From: an uncultured Ruminococcus sp.
GTDB lineage: Bacteria > Bacillota > Clostridia > Oscillospirales > Ruminococcaceae
Length of the DNA: 15,133 nt
Direction of reading: 5' to 3'
Assembly (NCBI GenBank): GCA_937926145.1
Contig: CALANW010000163.1
Location: 1 to 15,133, forward strand
Shown here: one piece after another, positions 8,002-15,100 of the stretch
Layout: the number at the start of each line of letters is the position of its first letter
How positions within the stretch are numbered: position 1 is the stretch's first letter
The notes under the pieces: model-generated
Database searches by the model: none
Seen by the model: only the letters and a program-made list of their open reading frames with translations
Told to the model about the DNA's origin: nothing
Position numbers and translations under genes: made by a program

Positions 8002-8736
8002 TTATTCAGCAGCTGCTTCTTCGTCCTTTTCTTCAGCAGCAACAGCTTCCTGTGTACCCTGTCTGCCTTCGATGATAGCATCAGCCATAGCACCAGCAAT
8101 AAGCTTTACAGCTCTGATAGCGTCATCGTTACCAGGAATTACATAGTCAACATCGTCAGGATCACAGTTTGTGTCAACGATTGCAACTACAGGAATACCG
8201 AGCTTCTTAGCTTCAGAAACAGCGATCTTTTCCTTGCGAGGATCAACTACGAAAAGCGCACCTGGGAGCTTATCCATTGTCTTGATACCGCCGAGGAACT
8301 TTTCGAGCTTCTCGATCTCGAGTTCGAGCTTAACAACTTCCTTCTTAGGGAGAAGGTTGAATGTGCCGTCTTCCTGCATCTGGTGGAGCTGTTCAAGTCT
8401 CTTGATTCTTCTCTGAATTGTCTTGAAGTTGGTCATCATACCGCCGAGCCATCTTGCATTTACATAATGAACATTAGCTCTGATAGCTTCTTCCTTAACG
8501 GAATCAGCAGCCTGCTTCTTAGTTCCTACGAAAAGAACTGTGTCGCCGTTTGCAGCAACTTCACGAACAAAATTGTAAGCTTCGTCAAGCTTCTTTACAG
8601 TCTTCTGAAGATCGATAATGTAAATACCGTTTCTTTCTGTAAAGATGTAAGGTGCCATTTTAGGGTTCCATCTTCTTGTCTGGTGACCGAAATGTACGCC
8701 AGCTTCAAGAAGCTGCTTCATTGATACTACGCCCAT
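8002..8736 (-). CDS. rpsB: 30S ribosomal protein S2
   Basis: Structural protein of the small ribosomal subunit, joining late in assembly and needed for S1 or mRNA engagement. 244 residues, in line with 240-250 for the family. Near the N-terminus is MKQLLEAGVHFGHQTRRWNP, the standard S2 opening. NARWLGGMMTNFKT and PGALFVVDPRKE follow, and the family's core block ends at IPGNDDAIRAVKLI. The tail is short and acidic (EEKDEEAAAE). The start is set at 8736. An upstream in-frame ATG at 8751 is rejected because it reads ATGGAGG and so forms the Shine-Dalgarno of the 8736 start, with 7-8 nt spacing. It has its own promoter and leader and is followed by tsf. Confidence 0.98.
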   Translation of the reverse strand: MGVVSMKQLLEAGVHFGHQTRRWNPKMAPYIFTERNGIYIIDLQKTVKKLDEAYNFVREVAANGDTVLFVGTKKQAADSVKEEAIRANVHYVNARWLGGMMTNFKTIQRRIKRLEQLHQMQEDGTFNLLPKKEVVKLELEIEKLEKFLGGIKTMDKLPGALFVVDPRKEKIAVSEAKKLGIPVVAIVDTNCDPDDVDYVIPGNDDAIRAVKLIAGAMADAIIEGRQGTQEAVAAEEKDEEAAAE

Positions 8737-8850
8737 GATTTTTTCCTCCATATTGGTTTTAAAATTTTATAACCTCCGCCCGACTTAGCTTAACATAAAC
8801 TCGGATATTCTCCAAGCACCAACCGTTAAAAGTACGGACGTGCGAATTAC
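8737..8850 (-). promoter_or_regulatory. rpsB leader with hairpins and a near-palindrome
   Basis: About 114 nt lie between the predicted start of transcription and the rpsB ATG. Visible elements are a 6-bp hairpin (8800-8805 with 8811-8816, one G-U pair), a weaker CCGT/ACGG hairpin upstream of it, and a 20-base near-palindrome at 8755-8774 with a single mismatched pair just before the Shine-Dalgarno. Leaders like this often mediate feedback by the ribosomal protein. I do not recognise a named S2 leader class. Confidence 0.35.
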
Positions 8851-8856
8851 TTAAAT

Positions 8857-8885
8857 ATTATATCATATTCTTTTTAAAATTACAA
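8857..8885 (-). promoter_or_regulatory. Sigma-A promoter of rpsB-tsf
   Basis: On the minus strand TTGTAA (8880-8885), a 17-nt spacer and a perfect TATAAT (8857-8862). The -35 sits 16 nt after the stop codon of the ylmC-like gene. No terminator separates them, so read-through from the upstream operon can add to rpsB expression. Confidence 0.8.
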
Positions 8886-8900
8886 TACGATACGCACTAT

Positions 8901-9188
8901 TTATTTGCACAAACTTTTCGCTTTCGCATCAATCGTTTTTGGTGATATTGTTTCATTGGTCGAAACAAGAATCGTATCCGTTCCTATTATCTCAATATCG
9001 CGGCATTTTATGACCACATCGTCATCTCTTCCAAGGAAGCCCCAAAATCGTCCTCTGCCGTAAATCACAAGGGATTTCACCGTAAGGCTCTCCGCATCGA
9101 ATTCAATGTCATCAACATAGCCGATTTTGCTGCCCGAGCGAATATTTATTACTTCCTTGTTTCGTATATCATTTAAAGTATATTTCAT
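8901..9188 (-). CDS. PRC-barrel protein, YlmC/YmxH sporulation family
   Basis: Small PRC-barrel domain protein of 95 residues, matching the YlmC/YmxH family, which is tied to spore-forming Bacillota by distribution; its molecular role is unknown. The sequence has the family's order: LNDIRNKEVINIRSGSKIG, a YVDDIEFD turn, a strand TVKSLVIYG, an aromatic-glycine stretch RFWGFLGRDDD, and a second strand VVIKCRDIEIIGTDTILV. An ATG at 9206 would add MERSCE, but it lies inside AGTATGGAAAGG, which is the Shine-Dalgarno of the 9188 ATG (9 nt spacing), so 9188 is chosen. It follows mutS2 by 58 nt and precedes the rpsB promoter. Its ribosome binding site is inside a 12-bp hairpin, so translation may be conditional. 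Domain call is strong; family name is likely. Confidence 0.85.
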   Translation of the reverse strand: MKYTLNDIRNKEVINIRSGSKIGYVDDIEFDAESLTVKSLVIYGRGRFWGFLGRDDDVVIKCRDIEIIGTDTILVSTNETISPKTIDAKAKSLCK

Positions 9189-9197
9189 TTCGCACGA

Positions 9198-9230
9198 CCT
9201 TTCCATACTTTATATAATAGTATGGAAAGG
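9198..9230 (-). promoter_or_regulatory. 12-bp hairpin covering the ribosome binding site of the ylmC-like gene
   Basis: Perfect 12-bp inverted repeat, CCTTTCCATACT (9198-9209) and its complement (9219-9230), with a 9-nt A/T loop. In the minus-strand transcript the 3' arm reads AGTATGGAAAGG and holds the Shine-Dalgarno for the ATG at 9188. No U-tract follows, so it is not an intrinsic terminator for mutS2. Confidence 0.6.
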
Positions 9231-9246
9231 ACTGCTTGTTCTATGC

Positions 9247-11613
9247 TTATTTCAGCTCAATTATTGTAACACCGTCTTCTCCCTCACCGAACAGTCCAGG
9301 ACGGAAACTCTTTACAGACGGATGCGATTTAAGGTGCTTCTGTATTCCCGCACGGAGAACTCCCGTTCCCTTTCCATGAATAACAGTAATGATACCTGCC
9401 CCCGAAAGAACAGCATTGTCAATAAACATATCAAGTTCATGGATGCCCTCATCAACTGCACAGCCACGAATATCAAGTTCAAGCGACGGCTTTCGCTGAA
9501 GTTTGCTCTGAATTCCCGCTTTTGAAACTCTCTTGTTCTGAACAGTGACCTTGGGTTCGTTTTCGATAAGTCTTAACTTGCTGACATTGACCTTTGTTTT
9601 CATTATACCTGCCTGAACAAAAACATTTCCGCTGCTGTCAGGGTCGCTTGCAAGAATACCTGTTTTGTCTATATCAAAAATAAGAACCTTGTCGCCGCGC
9701 TTCAACGGACGTGGAAGCTTATATTCCTTGCGTTCACGCTGCTGAACGGGATTTGCCGTATCATACATCTTGCTCATTGCAGATTTCTGACGGGATTTTG
9801 CACTCGCGAGGTCAGCCTTGTTCTGCTGTTTGCGCATATCTTCAAGCTGACCGAGAAGCTCATCAGACTGCATACGGCAACTTTCAACGATTCGCATAGC
9901 CTGAACTCTTGCCTTTTCAAGCTCCCCTGCTTTTTTCTCATTAAGCTCATCAAGTTCCTTTTCAAGCTGAGCAGTTTTCTCAGCCTGCTCATTTTTGAGC
10001 TTTGTAAGTTCTTTGTTCTGATTTTCAAGGTCAATTCGTGCTTTTTCAAGATTTGCAACAACTTCTTCAAAGCGCTGATTTTCCGATGAAACAAGCGATT
10101 TTGCACGATCGATTATATTTTGCGGAACGCCAAGCTTTGACGAAATAGAAAAAGCATTCGATTTACCGGGCGAACCGATTATAAGCCTATATGTCGGCTG
10201 CATAGTTGCGGTATCAAATTCACACGAAGCATTTTCAATGCCCTTTGTTTCAATAGCAAAAAGCTTCAATTCCTGATAATGCGTTGTAACAAGAAGCTTT
10301 GCTCCCTTAGCTATCATATCTTCAATAATAGAAACAGCGAGCGCAGCACCCTCAACAGGATCAGTACCCGAACCAAGCTCATCAAGAAGTATGAGCGAAT
10401 GGTCATCAGCCGCTTCAAGTATCTTTACAACGCTGCTCATGTGTGACGAGAACGTTGAAAGGCTCTGCTCGATGCTCTGCTGATCGCCGATATTTACAAG
10501 AATATGTTCAAATACGGAAACTCGGCTGCCATCCGATGCAGGTATCATAAGTCCGCACATTGCCATAGCAGTGAGAAGTCCCGTTGTTTTAAGGATAACC
10601 GTCTTACCACCCGTGTTAGGGCCTGTAACAATAAGTGCCTGATAGTCCTCGCCAAGCTTTATATCGACAGGAACGACCTTATCCGCAGCAATAAGCGGAT
10701 GACGCGCCTTTTTAAGATCAGTAATGCCGTCATCGGAAATTGCAGGAATACAACCTCTCATTTTTGCGCCGAGGTTAGCCTTAGCAAAATAAAGATTAAG
10801 CTCCGCACAAGTTTCATAGTCAGCGGAAAGTGACTCTGCGCAATACGAACAATCGCCCGAAAGCTCCGCAATAATTCGCTCTATTTCTTCTTTTTCTCGG
10901 CTTTTGAGAATTTTGATATCATTGTTCGCTTCAACAACGGACATCGGCTCAATGAAGTATGTTGAACCCGTCGCAGATGTTGCGTGAACAAGTCCCGGGA
11001 CGCTTCCCTTGTGTTCTGCCTTTACAGGAAGAACATAACGTCCGTCACGGATAGTAACAATATTTTCCTGCAAGGATTTCTGGACCTCTGAATTGCGCAC
11101 AAGCTTGTCAAGGCTTTCTCTTATTTTAACACCCGCCTGCGCTATCTTTCTTCTGATATCCGCAAGCTCATGGCTCGCCATATCGGATATCTCATCTTCG
11201 GAAAGGATAGAGTTCTTGATCTTGTCTTCAAGAAAATTATTCGGTGAAAGCGATGAAAACAGCTCACAAAGAGTTGTATCCTTTTCTTCAACGGATTTAT
11301 ACCAATCAGAAATTATTCTTACCTGATAAAGCATCTGCCCGATGTCGATAAGCTCACGGAGCGAAAGACTTGCACCCGATGAAGCTCTGCGAAGCGAACC
11401 TCTTATATCCTTGAACGCCGTAAAGTCGGGAGTGCCATATTTTACAGAAAGCTCAAATGCGTCCTCGGTTTTCTTCATCTCTTTTTTAACTTTTTCAAGA
11501 TCTGTACACGGAGAAAGAGCAAGTGCCATTTCTTTCGTGCGTGAATTTGATGCTTCATCTGAAAGCATCTCTAAAATTTTATGTAATTCAAGTGACTTAT
11601 AGTAGTTATTCAT
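9247..11613 (-). CDS. mutS2: MutS2 ATPase with Smr domain (collided-ribosome splitting / recombination suppressor)
   Basis: MutS-family ATPase without the mismatch-recognition domains. In Bacillus MutS2 binds collided ribosomes and splits them; in Helicobacter and others it restrains homologous recombination. The 788 residues match the family. Core and lever helices occupy residues 1-300. The ABC-type ATPase has Walker A GPNTGGKT (331-338) and Walker B LILLDELGSGTDP with D411 and E412. A charged coiled coil follows (~510-610), then a small beta-barrel-like segment (KRGDKVLIFDIDKTGILAS). The C-terminal Smr domain (~711-788) has LDIRG (D714) and HGKGTG (H746), both the intact nuclease/ribosome-binding signatures. 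The ATG at 11613 overlaps the recO stop as ATGA, indicating translational coupling. All motifs expected for activity are present. Confidence 0.97.
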   Translation of the reverse strand: MNNYYKSLELHKILEMLSDEASNSRTKEMALALSPCTDLEKVKKEMKKTEDAFELSVKYGTPDFTAFKDIRGSLRRASSGASLSLRELIDIGQMLYQVRIISDWYKSVEEKDTTLCELFSSLSPNNFLEDKIKNSILSEDEISDMASHELADIRRKIAQAGVKIRESLDKLVRNSEVQKSLQENIVTIRDGRYVLPVKAEHKGSVPGLVHATSATGSTYFIEPMSVVEANNDIKILKSREKEEIERIIAELSGDCSYCAESLSADYETCAELNLYFAKANLGAKMRGCIPAISDDGITDLKKARHPLIAADKVVPVDIKLGEDYQALIVTGPNTGGKTVILKTTGLLTAMAMCGLMIPASDGSRVSVFEHILVNIGDQQSIEQSLSTFSSHMSSVVKILEAADDHSLILLDELGSGTDPVEGAALAVSIIEDMIAKGAKLLVTTHYQELKLFAIETKGIENASCEFDTATMQPTYRLIIGSPGKSNAFSISSKLGVPQNIIDRAKSLVSSENQRFEEVVANLEKARIDLENQNKELTKLKNEQAEKTAQLEKELDELNEKKAGELEKARVQAMRIVESCRMQSDELLGQLEDMRKQQNKADLASAKSRQKSAMSKMYDTANPVQQRERKEYKLPRPLKRGDKVLIFDIDKTGILASDPDSSGNVFVQAGIMKTKVNVSKLRLIENEPKVTVQNKRVSKAGIQSKLQRKPSLELDIRGCAVDEGIHELDMFIDNAVLSGAGIITVIHGKGTGVLRAGIQKHLKSHPSVKSFRPGLFGEGEDGVTIIELK

Positions 11614-12404
11614 GATGTTTGACCTTTCTCAAAGGGGTTGCATATCTCATGGTAATAATTCAGCGATCTGAACGTTCTGCCGAACTGCGTATAGATGTAT
11701 TTTTCCGTAACTTCATTCACTTTCGCTAAAGCTTTATCAGAAATGCGGAAATTGAACAGCTTATCTATCGGCGAAAGCGCAATATGCTGAAGCGCTTCAA
11801 ACTCAGAATGAGTAAGCTTTACACGGTAGTAGCTTTCTTCAAGCTCTTTTTCACGAAAATGATATTCACAGTAAAAACGTGACTTATCGATAATAAAATA
11901 CATCGGATCAGCATCATAATCATAGCATATCCGACAGCCGATAAGCTGTGGAACAAGACCAATTTCCGTAACGAACCGAAGTTCAAAAACACTTTTTATG
12001 AATTCGCAGCTTCGCTGATCTGTATTAAGAAAGTAAAGACAATTGAGCATAAGCCGCATTATATCGTGTTCATGTTTTCTGCTCGTTGCAAGTACAGCGT
12101 GACGTGCAAGCTCGCCGAAATAACATACAAGCGAAAGCTTTTTTATATCAAGCCGCAGGTTGTAAAAATCGTGCTTTACTTCGCTGCTGTCAAGATAATA
12201 TTTGTCGTTGTTCATTCTAAGACAAAACGTTGAATAGGCAAAAAGCTGCGTTGCGGCGTGATTCTTTGAAGTTATCTTCTTTGAACCTTTCGCCGAAACT
12301 TCAAGTGTTCCATAGTTTTCGGTGAGTATGCTTATATATTTGTCATTCTCACCAACACATCTTTCAAGAACAACTATCCCATCGACCGTCAGCATTGATG
12401 CCAT
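11610..12404 (-). CDS. recO: DNA repair protein RecO
   Basis: Recombination mediator that, with RecR, helps load RecA on SSB-coated single-stranded DNA and anneals strands. 264 residues, a usual length. The N-terminal OB-fold starts with TVDGIVVLERCVGENDKYIS and contains YGTLEVSAKGSKK. An alpha-helical C-terminal region follows. A likely metal site is formed by C157-x-x-C160 (GCRIC) and C179-x-x-H182 (CEYH); the family more often shows four cysteines, so this would be a Cys3His version. The ATG at 12404 has a weak GAGAG ribosome binding site; a second ATG three codons later is possible. It follows yqzL by 6 nt and overlaps mutS2 by 4 nt, matching the conserved era-yqzL-recO order. Confidence 0.95.
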   Translation of the reverse strand: MASMLTVDGIVVLERCVGENDKYISILTENYGTLEVSAKGSKKITSKNHAATQLFAYSTFCLRMNNDKYYLDSSEVKHDFYNLRLDIKKLSLVCYFGELARHAVLATSRKHEHDIMRLMLNCLYFLNTDQRSCEFIKSVFELRFVTEIGLVPQLIGCRICYDYDADPMYFIIDKSRFYCEYHFREKELEESYYRVKLTHSEFEALQHIALSPIDKLFNFRISDKALAKVNEVTEKYIYTQFGRTFRSLNYYHEICNPFEKGQTS

Positions 12405-12410
12405 ATTCTC

Positions 12411-12605
12411 TCATCTCGCTTTCATTTGCGCAGATAGCGTATTATCCGATATCTGACCGCAAAAATGCGGTTCTTCGGCGGATATGCCTGAATAACCATA
12501 TTCCGCAGAATTACCGCACTTGTAAATTCCTTTATATTTTAAATAGTCGGCAATATTGCCGCTTCTGGTAAATTCGTCCCAAAGTATATCTTTTTCATCA
12601 TTCAT
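12411..12605 (-). CDS. yqzL: YqzL-family small protein
   Basis: 64-residue protein of unknown function, placed in the YqzL family on two grounds: the N-terminal pattern W9-DEFTRSGNIADYLKYKGI, which matches the family's W..F..TG.I..YL..K core, and its position between era and recO, the same as in Bacillus. It is longer than the ~47-residue Bacillus protein as I recall it. The extra tail (after residue ~28) is polar, with two cysteines (YKCG and HFCG) about 19 residues apart and no clear domain. The ribosome binding site is poor (a GGGG stretch at 10-13 nt). No membrane segment or signal is seen. The product may act with its neighbours, but nothing in the sequence shows how. Confidence 0.75.
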   Translation of the reverse strand: MNDEKDILWDEFTRSGNIADYLKYKGIYKCGNSAEYGYSGISAEEPHFCGQISDNTLSAQMKAR

Positions 12606-12638
12606 AATACAGCCCCGCTTTCGGAAAACTACATTATG

Positions 12639-12667
12639 ATTATACCCTTTCGGAACTTAATTATCAG
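12639..12667 (-). promoter_or_regulatory. Possible internal promoter before yqzL-recO-mutS2
   Basis: On the minus strand CTGATA (12662-12667, four of six to consensus), a 17-nt spacer and a perfect TATAAT (12639-12644). It lies at the era stop codon, in the only gap of about 50 nt inside this part of the cluster. A 9-base direct repeat CTTTCGGAA (12618-12626 and 12647-12655) flanks the -10. Confidence 0.4.
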
Positions 12668-13571
12668 AGGTATTATTTGAAAGTCCGAAGCTTCTTATCA
12701 TAGCTTCGCTGTTGCGCCAGTCTTCCTTGACCTTTACCCAGCACTGGAGATTTACTTTTATCTCAAAAAATTTTTCAAGGTCTTCACGTGCATACTGTCC
12801 GATCTTTTTGAGCATTGCACCGTGCTTTCCGATTATCATTCCCTTGTGCGAATCTCTTTCGCAGTAGATAACAGCGGAAATGTCAAGTATATCTTCACCC
12901 GAAGAATCTGTTCTCTCGCTCATCTGCTCAACTGTAACGGCAATGCCGTGAGGAACTTCATCGTGCATAAGACGAAGTATCTTTTCACGGATAATTTCAG
13001 CCGCAAGCACACGTTCAGGCTGATCTGTGAACGAATCATCAGGGAAATAATGCGGACCTTCGGCAGCGTATTTCTTGGTTTCTTCCCATACGATATCTAT
13101 GCCGTCATTACGAACAACACTTATGGGAATAACGCTCTTGAAATCATACAAAGCCGAAAATTCAGCTATCTTTAAAGCGACTTTTTCCTTGTCGGGAAGC
13201 AAATCTATCTTGTTAAGTATGAGAATAACATTATCCTTTTTGTGAAAACTGTTTATTATCCTCTTGTCAATATCATTAATGGCTTTTGAAGCATCTGCTA
13301 CCATAAGAATAAGGTCTACATCGGTAACGGAATCCTTGACAGCCTTGTTCATACTTTCACCAAGCTTATTCTTGGCTTTCTGTACACCGGGAGTGTCCAT
13401 AAAAACATACTGCGCTTCATTTTCCGTAACAATGCCCGTGATCCTTGTACGCGTTGTCTGTGGCTTGGAGCTTATAGCAGCGATCTTCTCTCCTACAAGT
13501 GCATTCAGAAGTGAAGATTTACCCGCATTTGCGCGTCCTACGATAGTAATAAACTCAATTTTTGTATTCAT
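12657..13571 (-). CDS. era: GTPase Era
   Basis: Ras-like GTPase that binds the 3' end of 16S rRNA and checks 30S subunit assembly. 304 residues, standard length. G1 is GRANAGKS (12-19), G2 region KPQTTRTRITG, G3 DTPG (59-62), G4 NKID (120-123). The C-terminal KH domain has the GxxG loop as GKHG (248-251) followed by AMLKKIGQYAREDLE and the CWVKVKEDWRN strand-helix typical of Era. The G1 loop is unusual, since most Era proteins read GRPNVGKS. The start at 13571 is preferred, with AGGA about 7 nt upstream. An ATG at 13589 overlaps the ybeY stop (ATGA) but has no good ribosome binding site. It is adjacent to ybeY, whose product matures the same rRNA end. Confidence 0.97.
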   Translation of the reverse strand: MNTKIEFITIVGRANAGKSSLLNALVGEKIAAISSKPQTTRTRITGIVTENEAQYVFMDTPGVQKAKNKLGESMNKAVKDSVTDVDLILMVADASKAINDIDKRIINSFHKKDNVILILNKIDLLPDKEKVALKIAEFSALYDFKSVIPISVVRNDGIDIVWEETKKYAAEGPHYFPDDSFTDQPERVLAAEIIREKILRLMHDEVPHGIAVTVEQMSERTDSSGEDILDISAVIYCERDSHKGMIIGKHGAMLKKIGQYAREDLEKFFEIKVNLQCWVKVKEDWRNSEAMIRSFGLSNNTSDN

Positions 13572-13585
13572 AATCCGTTCCTTTA

Positions 13586-14089
13586 TCATTCGCCGTCATT
13601 TACAAAAGTAGCATCTCTTGAAATACCGAGCGAATCAAGAATGATCTCTTCCTTTTCGTGCATCTTGGCAGCATCGAGCGGAGAAGTTTCGTGATCGTAT
13701 CCAAGAAGATGAAGCATTGAATGTACAGTGAGGAAACCGACCTCCCTTTCAAGGGAATGGCCGTAAATATGTGCCTGCTTAACAGCAGTTTCCATAGAAA
13801 TAACTACATCTCCGAGCAGATATGCGCCCGTTTCATTATTGAGGTCGTAAACGCCGTTTTCGCCCAAAGGGAACGAAAGAACATCGGTCGATTTATCCTT
13901 GTTTCTGTAAACACGGTTGAGCTTGCGTATCTCTGCATTGTTCACAAAAGAAACGCTGACCTCGGCAGCACCGGGGAATTTTTCCGTAGTCAAAACAGCC
14001 TGACAGCACTTTCTTACAAGAAGTCTAAGACCTACTGGGATCTTTACTTCACGCTGATTATTTCTTATCATTACCTTAACCTTTGCCAT
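13586..14089 (-). CDS. ybeY: rRNA maturation endoribonuclease YbeY
   Basis: Metal-dependent endoribonuclease of the UPF0054 family, involved in 16S rRNA 3' end maturation and ribosome quality control. 167 residues. The zinc-binding signature is intact as H123-S-M-L-H127-L-L-G-Y-D-H133. The family strand DVLSFPLGE lies upstream of it, and the tail EKEEIILDSLGI is typical. The start is placed at 14089, where AAAGGA has 9 nt spacing. The ATG at 14098 makes an ATGA overlap with the phoH stop but leaves only 2 nt to the same ribosome binding site. It sits between phoH and era. The dgkA and cdd genes found between ybeY and era in Bacillus are absent here. Confidence 0.96.
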   Translation of the reverse strand: MAKVKVMIRNNQREVKIPVGLRLLVRKCCQAVLTTEKFPGAAEVSVSFVNNAEIRKLNRVYRNKDKSTDVLSFPLGENGVYDLNNETGAYLLGDVVISMETAVKQAHIYGHSLEREVGFLTVHSMLHLLGYDHETSPLDAAKMHEKEEIILDSLGISRDATFVNDGE

Positions 14090-14094
14090 AAAAA

Positions 14095-15075
14095 TCATTT
14101 CCTTTCTGTATTTCTTTCCCTTTTCTGTTCGCTTGCCTTTTCATAAGCCTTGATAATATCCTGTACAAGCTTATGACGGACAACGTCTTTTTCTGTAAAA
14201 TGCATTACTGCAATATCATCAACATTTTTGAGTATTCTCATCGCATCGATAAGTCCCGATTTATTGCTGTAGGGTAAGTCTATCTGAGTAATATCACCCG
14301 TTATGACCATTTTGCTGTTGAAGCCAAGTCTTGTAAGGAACATTTTTATCTGCTCACGGGTTGTATTCTGTGCTTCATCGAGAATTATGAACGAATCATC
14401 AAGCGTTCGTCCACGCATATATGCAAGCGGAGCGACCTCGATAGTTCCCTTTTCCATGTGCTTTGCAAAAGTATCTGCGCCAAACATATCAAACAACGCA
14501 TCATACAGCGGTCTTAAATACGGATCTACCTTGTTCTGAAGATCACCCGGAAGAAAACCGAGCTTCTCACCTGCTTCAACAGCAGGTCTTGTGAGGATTA
14601 TCTTGTTTACTTCATGAGCCTTGAAAGCTTTGACCGCCATTGCCACTGCAAGATAAGTCTTACCTGTTCCGGCAGGACCGACACCCATTACAATAGTGTT
14701 CTTTTCAATGGCTTTTACATAGTTTTTCTGACCGAGTGTTTTAGCCTTAACGACTTTTCCGCCCGATGTAACACATATACCGCCGTCCGCAAGCTTTACC
14801 GCCTGCTCCGACTCGCCCTCATCAACAAGAGAACTTACATATCTGATACTCTGTTCATTTATCGTTTCGCCTTTTTTTATAAGGTCAAGCATAGTTTTAA
14901 CGGCAGATTCCGCACGGCGCACACCGTCTTCCTCACCGCTTATCCGTATATCCGTTCCTCGGCTGAGAACAGCAACGCCGTACTGCCGCTGGATAAAATT
15001 TATATTTTCGTCGAAACTCCCGAAAAGTGCGCTTATCTCGTCAACATTGCTGACCTGAATAATACGCTCTGCCAT
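14095..15075 (-). CDS. phoH: PhoH-family ATPase (PhoH-like protein)
   Basis: Cytosolic ATPase of the PhoH-like family, predicted to act on RNA; its exact role is unsettled. 326 residues, usual length. A KH-like N-terminal region (residues ~1-75) precedes the ATPase core with Walker A GPAGTGKT (133-140), the conserved LTRPAVEAGEKLGFLPGD block, and Walker B FIILDEAQNT with D233 and E234. GDITQIDLP is the sensor-like motif. The ATG at 15075 has GAGGTG at 15081-15086, 5 nt upstream. It is complete although only 25 genomic bases remain before the contig end. In spore formers yqfC-yqfD often precede it, and they would lie beyond the break. The family is sometimes labelled phoL or ybeZ, and the 'phosphate starvation' label is historical. 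Confidence 0.95.
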   Translation of the reverse strand: MAERIIQVSNVDEISALFGSFDENINFIQRQYGVAVLSRGTDIRISGEEDGVRRAESAVKTMLDLIKKGETINEQSIRYVSSLVDEGESEQAVKLADGGICVTSGGKVVKAKTLGQKNYVKAIEKNTIVMGVGPAGTGKTYLAVAMAVKAFKAHEVNKIILTRPAVEAGEKLGFLPGDLQNKVDPYLRPLYDALFDMFGADTFAKHMEKGTIEVAPLAYMRGRTLDDSFIILDEAQNTTREQIKMFLTRLGFNSKMVITGDITQIDLPYSNKSGLIDAMRILKNVDDIAVMHFTEKDVVRHKLVQDIIKAYEKASEQKRERNTERK

Positions 15076-15100
15076 AAAGTCACCTCAGATAGAATAATTT

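Noticed and set aside
7990..8724. 244-codon open frame antisense to rpsB, and similar frames opposite tsf, mutS2 and era
   Set aside because: All lie opposite firmly identified genes, have Ser/Phe/Leu-rich products and lack credible ribosome binding sites or homology.
8737..8751. Five-codon N-terminal extension of S2 starting at 8751
   Set aside because: The upstream ATG is part of ATGGAGG, the Shine-Dalgarno for the start at 8736; the extension residues are not in the S2 family.
9189..9206. Six-codon extension of the ylmC-like protein starting at 9206
   Set aside because: That ATG overlaps the ribosome binding site of the 9188 start and lies inside the hairpin arm.
9198..9230. Terminator for mutS2
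   Set aside because: Neither strand has a U-run after the inverted repeat; it fits ribosome binding site sequestration better.
13572..13589. Six-codon extension of Era starting at the ATGA overlap with ybeY
   Set aside because: Translational coupling is possible, but the ribosome binding site AAAGGA is placed for the ATG at 13571, and family length fits the shorter form.
1..15100. CRISPR arrays, tRNA/rRNA genes, prophage or insertion sequences
   Set aside because: No regularly spaced repeats, no recognisable tRNA or rRNA sequence, and no transposase, integrase or phage structural genes were seen.
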